From an uncultured Desulfovibrio sp. (GTDB taxonomy: Bacteria; Desulfobacterota; Desulfovibrionia; Desulfovibrionales; Desulfovibrionaceae): 17,235 nt of DNA. Positions 7,633 to 14,853 of this stretch are shown in pieces. Made by a program: the position numbers and the translations under genes. The stretch spans positions 1-17,235 of the forward strand of contig CAMWTD010000023.1 in the NCBI GenBank assembly GCA_947177085.1. The letters are read 5' to 3'. Within the stretch, counting starts at the first letter, position 1. Every line of letters begins with the position of its first letter. The notes beneath the pieces were generated by a model. That model did not search any database. It worked only from the letters and a program-made list of their open reading frames with translations, and had not been told where the DNA came from.

Positions 7633-9626
7633 CGGGCATGGTGCGCCTTGACGGCGCCGAACTTTCGCCCGGCGTGGGCCGGGCCCTCAAGGCCATGACC
7701 GACAGCATGGCGTGCCGGGGCCCCGACGGCGAGGGCTTCTGGCGCGCGGGCCCCGCGGCCCTGGGCCATCGCCGGCTCTCCATCATCGACCTCGCGGGGG
7801 GCAGCCAGCCCATGCAAAGCGCGGACGGCCGCTACTGCGTGGTGCACAATGGCGAAATCTACAATTTCCGGGAGCTTCGGCGCGAGCTTGAGGCCCGCGG
7901 GGCCCGCTTCCGCACCGATTCGGACACGGAAGTGGCGCTCGAAGCCTATGTCGCCTTCGGCGAGGACTGCCTGGAACGCCTCGAGGGCATGTTCGCCTTC
8001 GCCGTGTGGGACGGCCCGCGCCAGCGCCTTTTCTGCGCGCGCGACCGCTTCGGCAAGAAGCCCTTTTTCTACACCATGCAGAACGGCGTGTTCTGCTTCG
8101 CGTCCGAGCTTTCCGCGCTTTCCCTGCTCGGGCGGCCGCTCGCCGCGGGGCCCAATCCCTTTGGCGCGGAGGCCGGGGCCGCAGGGGAACCCGGCTTTTT
8201 GCCGCTCTCCTTCCATCTCGACGCCACAGCGCTCATGCGCTACCTCGCGTATGAATATGTGCCCACGCCCGGAACCATGTACCGCGAGGTGAAAAGCCTG
8301 GAGCCCGCGCACTTCCTGCTGGTGGAAACCGGCGCGGAGACGGATCCCGCGCCCGTGCGCTACTGGGACCTGCCCATGCCCGCGGCCCGGCCCCCCGGCG
8401 ACGAGGCGGAACTCTGCCGCGAGCTCGAGCGGCTCATGGCGCGGGCCGTGCGCCGGCGCCTCGTGAGCGACGTGCCGCTGGGGGTCTTTCTTTCCGGCGG
8501 TATCGACTCCTCCATCGTGGCCGGCCTCATGGCCCGCGAGTCGTCCACGCCGGTGATGAGCTTTTCCATCGGCTTCACGGAGGCGAGCTACGACGAATCG
8601 CGCTATGCGCGCATCGCGGCCGCGGCCTTCGGCACGGAACATTTCGAGCGCATCCTCTCGGCCGGGGAATGCGCCGACGAGCTGCCCGGCATCGTGAGCC
8701 GCATGGACGTGCCCATGGCCGACGCCTCCTGCGCGCCCACCTGGCTGCTCTCGGGCGTGGCGCGCGAGCGCGTCACCGTGGCCCTCGGCGGGGACGGCGC
8801 GGACGAACTCTGGGCCGGCTACGAGCACTATATCGGCTACCGCCTGGCGCAGCGCTACAACGCGCTCCCCGGGTGGCTCAGGCGCGGCGTCATCGAGCCC
8901 ATCGTGCGCCATTTGCCCGAATCCTCGGGCTATATCAATCCGCGCCTCGCCTGCGAGACCTTCCTGCGCGGCGCGGCCGCGCCGGACTGGCTGCGCGTCC
9001 AGACCCTGCTCACCGCGCTCGGGCCGGACATGCAGCGCGAGGTGCTGGCCCCGGCCTGGCTCGCCGCCCACGGCGGCGAGAGCGCGCTTGCCCCGGAGGC
9101 GCTCTTCGCGCCCACGAAGCGCCAATACGAGCACTGGCTGCCAAGGGACGCGGCCGCCCCGCTGGCCCGCGCCTTCCACGTCTATGTGCGCCAGTTCATG
9201 CTCGACGACATCCTCGTCAAGGTGGACCGCTGCTCCATGCTGCACTCGCTGGAGGTGCGCGCGCCCTTCCTCGACCGCGAGGTGGCCGAATTTGCCGCCC
9301 GGCTTCCCGTGAGCCTGCGCCTCCACGGCTTCAAGCGCAAATACCTGCTCAAGAAGGCGTTCTCCGGGCTCCTTCCGCCGGAGATCCTGCACCGCAACAA
9401 GCGGGGCTTCCAGATCCCGGTGGCGGAATGGCTCAGGGGCAAGCTCAGGCCGCTCATGGAGGAACTGCTCGGCGAGCGGGCGCTGAAAGCGCAGGGCCTT
9501 TTCGACCCGGCGGCGGTGCGCCGCCTCGTTGAGGCCCATTGCTCGGGCCGCGCCGACCTGCGCAAGCCCCTGTGGACGCTCATGGTGCTCGAGCTCTGGC
9601 TTCGCGCCAACCCGGCGGAGTTCTGA
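7620..9626 (+). CDS. asnB: Asparagine synthase-like glutamine-dependent amidotransferase
   Basis: This 668-residue protein has both AsnB halves. The class II glutaminase domain starts MCGIAGMV, with Cys2 the nucleophile after Met removal, plus GHRRLSIIDL (49-58), VHNGEIYNF (75-83) and SDTEV. The ATP-pyrophosphatase synthetase domain has LGVFLSGGIDSSIV (SGGIDSS at 292-298) and GGDGADELWAGY (390-401). It would adenylate a carboxylate and transfer ammonia from glutamine to form an amide. True asparagine synthesis is possible. As the last gene of a glycosyltransferase/deacetylase operon it is more likely one of the AsnB homologues that amidate a sugar acid or lipid carboxylate in surface-glycan clusters. 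A Gly/Ala-rich stretch at about 171-195 between the domains looks like an insertion. AAGGAG precedes the ATG by 7 bases. The gene symbol denotes the family only. Confidence 0.88.
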   Translation: MCGIAGMVRLDGAELSPGVGRALKAMTDSMACRGPDGEGFWRAGPAALGHRRLSIIDLAGGSQPMQSADGRYCVVHNGEIYNFRELRRELEARGARFRTDSDTEVALEAYVAFGEDCLERLEGMFAFAVWDGPRQRLFCARDRFGKKPFFYTMQNGVFCFASELSALSLLGRPLAAGPNPFGAEAGAAGEPGFLPLSFHLDATALMRYLAYEYVPTPGTMYREVKSLEPAHFLLVETGAETDPAPVRYWDLPMPAARPPGDEAELCRELERLMARAVRRRLVSDVPLGVFLSGGIDSSIVAGLMARESSTPVMSFSIGFTEASYDESRYARIAAAAFGTEHFERILSAGECADELPGIVSRMDVPMADASCAPTWLLSGVARERVTVALGGDGADELWAGYEHYIGYRLAQRYNALPGWLRRGVIEPIVRHLPESSGYINPRLACETFLRGAAAPDWLRVQTLLTALGPDMQREVLAPAWLAAHGGESALAPEALFAPTKRQYEHWLPRDAAAPLARAFHVYVRQFMLDDILVKVDRCSMLHSLEVRAPFLDREVAEFAARLPVSLRLHGFKRKYLLKKAFSGLLPPEILHRNKRGFQIPVAEWLRGKLRPLMEELLGERALKAQGLFDPAAVRRLVEAHCSGRADLRKPLWTLMVLELWLRANPAEF

Positions 9627-9694
9627 GGCGCGACTGCATCTTGTCTGAGGGCCACGACACCTTATATTTATTCACTGGGGGCCACAGTTATTAA

Positions 9695-9900
9695 TTCCTT
9701 CATTCCGTCTGGAGCGAAGCGGAAGACGGGTGCTGGTGCCGGAAGAATCCTAAAAAATAAGATTTTTCGGCGCTGGCAAGGAAGATAAAAATTTTCGACG
9801 GGAGTGTACTTAAGTACTCGACCGAGAAAATTTTTCTCTGACGCAGCCAGCGCCGAAAAGGCTGTTTTTGACGGATACTTTCGGCATTAAGGACGCAGCA
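9695..9900 (+). repeat. Palindromic intergenic repeat, copy 1
   Basis: The 357-bp gap between the amidotransferase and htpX is mostly this element. It aligns without gaps to 14577-14782, with about 17 differences in 206 positions counted by eye. A 5' hairpin, CCGTCT(9705-9710)/AGACGG(9724-9729), is followed by a 150-nt imperfect palindrome (9737-9886) centred on GTACTTAAGTAC (9806-9817). Arm segments pair at mirror positions: 9737-9750 with 9873-9886, 9768-9777 with 9846-9855 (perfect CGGCGCTGGC/GCCAGCGCCG), and 9787-9796 with 9826-9835 (AAAAATTTTC/GAAAATTTTT). It could be a MITE-like mobile element, a large RNA hairpin or a composite terminator. The stretch before it (9627-9694) shows nothing recognisable. 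Confidence 0.9.
9844..9869 (+). terminator. Possible intrinsic terminator inside repeat copy 1
   Basis: CAGCC (9844-9848) and GGCTG (9860-9864) form a 5-bp stem with an 11-nt loop, followed directly by TTTTT (9865-9869). This would end the upstream five-gene transcript. It competes with the longer arm pairing of the palindrome. In copy 2 the same stem carries a G-G mismatch, so terminator function may not be shared. Confidence 0.4.
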
Positions 9901-9983
9901 ATCCCGCACCACCGGCCAAGCGCGCGGCACGTTTCTCCACAGGCCCCGCGCCGCAGTCCATCCACCCCCGCAAGGAGGCTCGC

Positions 9984-10841
9984 ATGACCAGCCAGCTCAA
10001 GACCATGCTCCTGCTGGCCCTGCTTTCCGGCATCATCATCGTCCTCGGCGGCATGCTCGGCGGCCGGGGCGGCGTCATCATCGCCTTCGGGCTCGCCCTC
10101 GTGATGAACGTGGGCAGCTACTGGTATTCGGACAAGATCGTGCTTTCCATGTACCACGCGCGCGAGCTTGCGCCCGAGGAAGCGCCCTACCTGCACGACA
10201 TCGTGGCCGAGCTCGCCCGCAATGCCGGCGTACCCAAGCCCCGCGTCTGCGTCATCCCCGAGGAGGCCCCCAACGCCTTCGCCACCGGGCGCGACCCCGA
10301 GCACGCCGTCATCGCCGTCACCGAGGGCATCCTGCGCCTGCTCTCCCCCACGGAGCTGCGCGGCGTGGTGGCCCATGAAATGGGCCATGTGGTCAACCGG
10401 GACATCCTCATCCAGACCGTGGCCGGGGTCATGGCCTCAGCCATCGTGACGCTTGCCAACATCTTCCAGTTTACGGCGCTTTTCGGCGGCCACCGCGACG
10501 GCGAGGGCGGCGGCAACCCCATCGGCGCGCTGGTGCTGGCCCTGCTCGCGCCCATGGCGGCCGGGCTTATCCAGATGGCCATCTCGCGCTCGCGCGAATT
10601 CCTCGCCGACGAGACAGGCGCGCGCCTCTGCGGGCAGCCCCTGGCGCTGGCGGGCGCTCTCTACAAACTTGGACAGGCCAGCGGCAGCATCCCCATGCGC
10701 TCCGGCAACCCGAGCACGGCGGAGATGTTCATCGTGGCCCCGCTCTTCGGGCGGGACGGCGGCGTGGCAAAGCTCTTCAGCACGCATCCGCCGCTCACGG
10801 AACGCATCGAGCGCCTGCGCGACATGGCGGCGCATGGCTAG
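9984..10841 (+). CDS. htpX: HtpX-type membrane zinc metalloprotease
   Basis: This 285-residue M48-family protease is part of inner-membrane protein quality control, where HtpX works alongside FtsH to cleave misfolded membrane proteins (family knowledge). It has two N-terminal hydrophobic segments (about 7-24 and 29-46), the zinc motif HEMGH (131-135) and a third ligand Glu205 in SRSREFLADE. Two more hydrophobic segments lie at about 143-165 and 181-200, and the family-typical FSTHPPLTERIERL is near the end. Length matches HtpX. AAGGAGG precedes the ATG. The stop overlaps the following lipoprotein gene by 8 bases. Repeat copy 1 lies directly upstream, so its promoter must be within or just after that element. 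Confidence 0.95.
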   Translation: MTSQLKTMLLLALLSGIIIVLGGMLGGRGGVIIAFGLALVMNVGSYWYSDKIVLSMYHARELAPEEAPYLHDIVAELARNAGVPKPRVCVIPEEAPNAFATGRDPEHAVIAVTEGILRLLSPTELRGVVAHEMGHVVNRDILIQTVAGVMASAIVTLANIFQFTALFGGHRDGEGGGNPIGALVLALLAPMAAGLIQMAISRSREFLADETGARLCGQPLALAGALYKLGQASGSIPMRSGNPSTAEMFIVAPLFGRDGGVAKLFSTHPPLTERIERLRDMAAHG

Positions 10842-11271
10842 GCCCACGCCCGGCCGAGCCTTCACGGCGGCTTTCGCCCTCGCGGCCGCCCTCGCGCTGA
10901 CGGCCTGTGCCGGCCCCCGGCAGCCCGCGCCCGTCCAGCCGCCGGTGTCTCCCAAGGACTGCGCCGCGCTCTATGTGGTCGCGCCGGGGAACTATATTGT
11001 CGACCTCGCCGGGGGCTCGGCCGTGCTGCTGGACCCGGGCGTGCGGGAATTTCCGCTTTTCTGCGCGCCCGAGACGGCGGCGCTGGCTCTCGCGGCCGGC
11101 CTGGACGCGGGGCGTCTGCCCCCGGGCGACTGGCGCGTCTACCGCGTTGAGGGCGGCTTCGCCGACCTGGTGCAGGAGGCCGAGCCCGGCGGCCCGAGCC
11201 CCTATGCGCTGGCCCGGAAGGCGCGCCTCGCCGACTGGGTGGACGGAAACGAAAAGGGGGAGGTGAAATGA
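10834..11271 (+). CDS. Small putative lipoprotein of unknown function
   Basis: This 145-residue product has a basic N-terminus, a hydrophobic stretch and the lipobox LTAC, so Cys25 is the likely lipidated residue and the mature protein about 120 residues. Ala at +2 predicts onward sorting to the outer membrane by the E. coli rule, if that applies. I recognise no domain. It has two further cysteines (Cys43 in KDCAALY and Cys77 in LFCAPE) that could form a disulfide. It overlaps htpX by 8 bases and the next gene by ATGA. That arrangement makes it a real gene although in-frame sequence continues upstream inside htpX. Confidence 0.75.
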   Translation: MARPTPGRAFTAAFALAAALALTACAGPRQPAPVQPPVSPKDCAALYVVAPGNYIVDLAGGSAVLLDPGVREFPLFCAPETAALALAAGLDAGRLPPGDWRVYRVEGGFADLVQEAEPGGPSPYALARKARLADWVDGNEKGEVK

Positions 11272-12413
11272 CAGCAACGGCCCGGCCGCTCCTTTCGCGC
11301 ATCAATGCCGCGCCCCTGCTCAGGCCCTGGGGCGTGCCGCGCTCAGTGCGAGTGGCCTGCTGCGTCGTCTGCCACGAGCACCTGGAATTTGTGCCGCGGT
11401 TTTGCGCCGCCTATCCCTGGCTCGACATTCCCCTGCTCATCGTGCCCGACCTGCCCGGGGACGCGCCGCGCCGCCTCAGCCTCCCGGGGCCGGGAAAGCG
11501 GGAGATTCCGCTGCGCGGGGTGGAGCGCCTTGGCACGACGCCCCAATGGCCGAAAATCTTTCTCGTGCCGGATCCTGTCATGCTTTCGGCCGTGTGCCGC
11601 CTCATGGCCGTTTATGGCGGGGGAATGGTCTATCTCGAGGGCTTCCGCGAGCCGCCCTTCGGGCTGCGCAAGCCCCTGCCGGACTTTTTCGCCCGCCACG
11701 CGGCGCAGCTTGAGGAAGCCTGCTCCCTGCTCGCCGACGAGGAGAGCCGCGCCTGCTACGCCGCGCGCGTAAAAGCCATCCTCACCGGGGACGCGGGCTA
11801 CCTGCCCATTGCGGCGCACGGCGAATACGAGCACCCGCGCATCCGTCCGCAGGCCGGCGACATCATGATCGACGGCGGCGTTTCCGACATGGTGGGCGCG
11901 CAGGCGGCCTTCGCCGAAGCCGTGGGCCCGGGGGGCGCGGTGCACGGCTTCGAGCCCATCCCGTGGATGGCGGACAAGGCGCGTGCGGCGCTCGCCAGGT
12001 GGCCGTGGTACACGCTGCACACGGCGGGACTTGCGGAAAAGCGGGGCCAGGCGGCCTTTGCCTCCCTGCGCGACTCCTCGCATATCTGCGCGGACGGTGG
12101 GGCGGACGGCGAGGGCACGGTGCGCTGCGAGCTTACGAGCATCGACGAGGTGGTGCGCGAGGAGGGGCTCCCGCGCGTGGACTGCATCAAGCTGGACGTG
12201 GAGGGCGCGGAACTCGCCGCCCTGCGCGGCGCGGCGGAGACCATCCGCCGCTTTCGCCCGAGGCTCATTATCTGCCTCTACCACCAGCCCGCGGACCTCT
12301 ATACCCTGCCGCTCTACGTGAAGAGCCTTGTGCCGGAATACCGCCTTGAGGTGGCGCACGCCTCCTGCGGCTTCACGGACACCATCCTCTATGCGGAGAC
12401 GGCCAGGGCCTGA
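11268..12413 (+). CDS. FkbM-family SAM-dependent methyltransferase with N-terminal extension
   Basis: Of 381 residues, the C-terminal ~190 form an FkbM (Methyltransf_21) domain. It shows the SAM-binding loop DIMIDGGVSDMVG (198-210), the acidic FEP after strand 2 (228-230), and CIKLDVEGAEL (306-316), a hallmark of the family. FkbM enzymes O-methylate sugars, lipids or small molecules. The N-terminal ~190 residues match nothing I recognise; they include the cysteine-rich segment ACCVVCHEHLEFVPRFC (30-46) and may give substrate specificity. GGGAGGTG precedes the ATG, which overlaps the lipoprotein stop. Its stop lies 12 bases from the convergent aminotransferase stop, with no obvious terminator hairpin and T-run between them. 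A role in modifying cell-surface glycan is possible but unproven. Confidence 0.85.
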   Translation: MTATARPLLSRINAAPLLRPWGVPRSVRVACCVVCHEHLEFVPRFCAAYPWLDIPLLIVPDLPGDAPRRLSLPGPGKREIPLRGVERLGTTPQWPKIFLVPDPVMLSAVCRLMAVYGGGMVYLEGFREPPFGLRKPLPDFFARHAAQLEEACSLLADEESRACYAARVKAILTGDAGYLPIAAHGEYEHPRIRPQAGDIMIDGGVSDMVGAQAAFAEAVGPGGAVHGFEPIPWMADKARAALARWPWYTLHTAGLAEKRGQAAFASLRDSSHICADGGADGEGTVRCELTSIDEVVREEGLPRVDCIKLDVEGAELAALRGAAETIRRFRPRLIICLYHQPADLYTLPLYVKSLVPEYRLEVAHASCGFTDTILYAETARA

Positions 12414-12425
12414 GGGCGGGCCGCG

Positions 12426-13607
12426 CTACCGCGCCAGCTTCGCCAGCGCGTCGCCCACGCGGCGCAGGGCGCGGGCGAGGGTCTCGTCGTCCACGGCGTA
12501 GGAAAGGCGGATGCAGTTGTCATCGCCGAAGGCCGCGCCAGGCACGAGCGCCACATGGGCCTCGTCCAGCAAATAGGAGCACATGGCCGTGGAGTCCCTG
12601 ATCTCGCCGCCGTAGAGCGCGCTCACATCCACGAAAAGATAGAAAGCGCCGTCAGGCCGCGGGCAAAGCGCATGGGGCCAGCCCTCCACGATCTTCATGG
12701 CGAGGTCGCGGCGGCGCTGGAAGGCGGCGCGCATGTCGCGCACGCACTCGTCGGGCCCCGTAAGCGCGGCCAGGGCGGCCTTTTGCGCCACGGAGCAGAC
12801 ATTGGACAGGCTGTGCCCCTGAAGCGAGGTCATCTTCTTGATGATTTCCGGATGCGCGGCAAGGAAGCCCACGCGCCAGCCGGTCATGGCGTAGCTCTTG
12901 GCGAGGCCGTTGGCCACGGCCACGAGCTCCGGGCAATGGGCGAACCAGGTGATGGCGCTCGTCATCTGCGCGGGGGGGTAGACGAGCTGGTCATAGATCT
13001 CGTCGGAAAGCACGAAGATATTGCGCGCCAGCGCCCAGCGCATGATCTGCATGAATTCCCGGTCCGCATAGACCGCGCCCGTGGGATTGCTCGGCGTGTT
13101 GAGGATGAGCATGCGCGTCTTGTCCGTGACCGCGTTTTCCAGCATGAGCGGCGTCACCTTGAAGCCCCGCTCGGCCCCGGCGTGGACGGTCACGGGCACG
13201 CCCCCGGCGAGGCGCACCATGTCGGGATAGCTCACCCAGTAGGGCGACGGGATGAGCACCTCGTCCCCGGGGTTGATGGTGGTCTGGATAAGGGTGTACA
13301 GGCACTGCTTGCCGCCCGCGCCGATGATGATGGATTCCGGGGCCACGGGCGTGGCGTAGTGGCGGTCGAAATAGGCCCCGGCCGCGCGCCTGAGCTCCGG
13401 GATGCCGGCCACGGCCGTGTAACGGGTGAAGTTGGCGTCGATGGCGGCCTTGGCCGCCTCCTTGATGTGCTCGGGCGTGGGAAAGTCCGGCTCGCCCACG
13501 GCGAGGCTCGTCACCGCCACGCCCCGCGCCCGCAGTTCCTGCGCCCGGGCATTGATGGCAAGGGTCATGGAGGGCTGGATCTGGCTCAGGCGTTCGGCGA
13601 TCTGCAT
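12426..13607 (-). CDS. Class I PLP aminotransferase, aspartate aminotransferase type (AAT I-beta/gamma)
   Basis: This 393-residue fold-type I aminotransferase has the pattern of bacterial and thermophile-type aspartate aminotransferases. Motifs are VGEPDFPTP (37-45), IIGAGGKQ (94-101), NTPSNPTGAVY (170-180), SDEIYDQLVY with Asp202 and Tyr205, GLAKSYAMTGWRVG with PLP-binding Lys237 and Arg245, and the substrate-carboxylate arginine Arg367 in IRLSYA. It should exchange amino groups between aspartate (or a related amino acid or prephenate) and 2-oxoglutarate. AGGAG lies 7 bases before the ATG. It is divergent from sfsA and convergent with the FkbM gene, a monocistronic housekeeping layout unconnected with the cluster on the left. 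Confidence 0.93.
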   Translation of the reverse strand: MQIAERLSQIQPSMTLAINARAQELRARGVAVTSLAVGEPDFPTPEHIKEAAKAAIDANFTRYTAVAGIPELRRAAGAYFDRHYATPVAPESIIIGAGGKQCLYTLIQTTINPGDEVLIPSPYWVSYPDMVRLAGGVPVTVHAGAERGFKVTPLMLENAVTDKTRMLILNTPSNPTGAVYADREFMQIMRWALARNIFVLSDEIYDQLVYPPAQMTSAITWFAHCPELVAVANGLAKSYAMTGWRVGFLAAHPEIIKKMTSLQGHSLSNVCSVAQKAALAALTGPDECVRDMRAAFQRRRDLAMKIVEGWPHALCPRPDGAFYLFVDVSALYGGEIRDSTAMCSYLLDEAHVALVPGAAFGDDNCIRLSYAVDDETLARALRRVGDALAKLAR

Positions 13608-13683
13608 GGCGGGCTCCTGTGGGGATGTGCGGCCAAGGCCGCGCGGATGCCGGTATTTTTATCAGCTTCACCGGGGGGTGTAA
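13608..13683. promoter_or_regulatory. Divergent promoter region between aminotransferase and sfsA
   Basis: These 76 bases must hold the start signals of both genes. A perfect inverted repeat GCGGCC-AA-GGCCGC (13629-13642) and an AT-rich patch TATTTTTATC (13654-13663) are visible. CCGGT (13650-13654) and ACCGG (13670-13674) flank the AT patch. On the minus strand GATAAAAAT could serve as a -10 region for the aminotransferase. No strong consensus promoter was found. Confidence 0.35.
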
Positions 13684-14529
13684 ATGCGGGAGCCTGCCGA
13701 AAAGGCCGCAAAGCCCGGGAGCGCGCCGCTCCTGCCGCTGCCGGCCTCGTGCCGCGTGGCCGCCTTTGTGCGCCGCGTCAAGCGCTTCAGCGTGGAGCTT
13801 GAAACCGAGGCCGGCCCGCTCTGGGCGCACAGCAACAATTCCGGCTCCATGCTCGGGCTCACGCGGCCGGGCGCGCCGGTGCTCGTCTCCCCGGCGCAAG
13901 CGCCCGGCCGCAAGCTCCCCTATACGCAGGAATGTGTCTGGCTGGACGAACGCGCCGTGCCGGGCCAGGGTAAGCCCGGCGCGGCCGAAGCCGGTGCGCG
14001 GGCCGGACGGCTCCCCGCCGGCCCGGGCTTCTGGGTTGGGGTCAACACCTCCACGCCCAACCGGATGCTGGAAGCGGCCTTCCGCGCCGGGCGCCTCCCC
14101 TTTGCCGCCGGTTATACGGAGCTCCGGCGCGAGGCGAAACGCGGCCAGAGCCGCCTCGACGGCCTTTTCACCGGGCCGGGCCTGCCCCCGCTCTGGGTGG
14201 AGTGCAAGAACGTGACCATGGTGGAGGACGACGCGGCCCGCTTCCCCGACGCGGCCAGCGAGCGCGGCCGCAAGCACTTGCGCGAGCTCATGGACATCGT
14301 GGCCTCAGGCTGCCGCGCGGCCATGTTCTACCTCGTGCAGCGGCCCGACGGCCACTGCTTCGCCCCGGCGGACTTCATCGACCCGGACTATGCGGCGCTT
14401 TTCGCCGAGGCACTGGCCGCCGGCGTGGAGATGTACCCCTTCCGCACCGTGGTGACGCCCGAGGGCATCGACCTCGGGGGCGAGCTTCCCCTCTCGCCGC
14501 GCCTTGCCCTTGGCGGCAAAGCGGGATAG
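13684..14529 (+). CDS. sfsA: SfsA family DNA/RNA nuclease
   Basis: This 281-residue protein matches SfsA, first described as a sugar fermentation stimulation protein and since assigned nuclease activity with a PD-(D/E)XK-like core. Motifs in order are RFSVELETEAG (34-44), AHSNNSGSMLGL (48-59), VGVNTSTPNRML (118-129), GQSRLDG with Asp159, VECKN with Glu173 and Lys175, FPDAASERGRKHLREL (187-202), and FAPADFIDPDYAALF. It is longer than the ~235 residues usual for SfsA because of an N-terminal extension of about 20 residues and a Gly/Ala-rich insertion at about 93-113. GGGGGGTG precedes the ATG. Repeat copy 2 follows 47 bases after the stop. Confidence 0.92.
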   Translation: MREPAEKAAKPGSAPLLPLPASCRVAAFVRRVKRFSVELETEAGPLWAHSNNSGSMLGLTRPGAPVLVSPAQAPGRKLPYTQECVWLDERAVPGQGKPGAAEAGARAGRLPAGPGFWVGVNTSTPNRMLEAAFRAGRLPFAAGYTELRREAKRGQSRLDGLFTGPGLPPLWVECKNVTMVEDDAARFPDAASERGRKHLRELMDIVASGCRAAMFYLVQRPDGHCFAPADFIDPDYAALFAEALAAGVEMYPFRTVVTPEGIDLGGELPLSPRLALGGKAG

Positions 14530-14576
14530 CCTACGCTTTCTCCCGAGGCCGTGGCCTGCGATGCAGTTGACCCCAC

Positions 14577-14782
14577 TTCCTTAATTCCGTCTGGAGCGAA
14601 GCGAAAGACGGGTGCTGGTGCCGGAAGAATCCTAAAAAATAAGATTTTTTGCTGCTGGCAAGGAAGATAAAAATTTCCGAAGGGAGTGTACTTAAGTACT
14701 CGACCGAGGAAATTTTTTTCTGACGCAGGCAGCAGGGAAAAGGCTGTTTTTGACGGATAATTTCGGCAATACAGACGCAGCA
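14577..14782 (+). repeat. Palindromic intergenic repeat, copy 2
   Basis: The 324-bp gap between sfsA and the CoA ligase is mostly this second copy, at a constant offset of 4882 bases from copy 1 and in the same orientation. The 5' hairpin CCGTCT/AGACGG is kept. The palindrome spans 14619-14768, centred on GTACTTAAGTAC (14688-14699). AAAAATTTCC (14669-14678) pairs with GGAAATTTTT (14708-14717), and TGCTGCTGGC (14650-14659) pairs, with two mismatches and one wobble, with GGCAGCAGGG (14728-14737). Similarity to copy 1 fades after 14782. The remaining bases up to the next start codon (14783-14853) hold no clear promoter. Confidence 0.9.
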
Positions 14783-14853
14783 CAGCCACGCACCACGCCA
14801 GAAAGCAGAGCAAAGCCTCCCCTTACACGGCCCCAACCTCCCCGGAAGCCGCC

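Noticed and set aside
9700..9930. Minus-strand ORF of 76 aa within repeat copy 1, with a similar 101-aa ORF (14531-14836) in copy 2; the encoded peptides share long matching stretches.
   Set aside because: The 17 differences between copies fall about 5, 9 and 3 on first, second and third codon positions, with no third-position excess. Compensating pairs show selection on structure instead. The peptide similarity is a by-product of the DNA repeat.
12405..12440. Possible bidirectional terminator between the FkbM gene and the aminotransferase (GCGC-TACC-GCGC).
   Set aside because: The stem is only four bases, is self-complementary GC sequence common in this genome, and has no T-run on either strand.
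12555..13802. 415-aa plus-strand open frame opposite the aminotransferase.
   Set aside because: Antisense shadow. The minus-strand gene has all aspartate aminotransferase active-site residues, and the plus-strand product is low-complexity.
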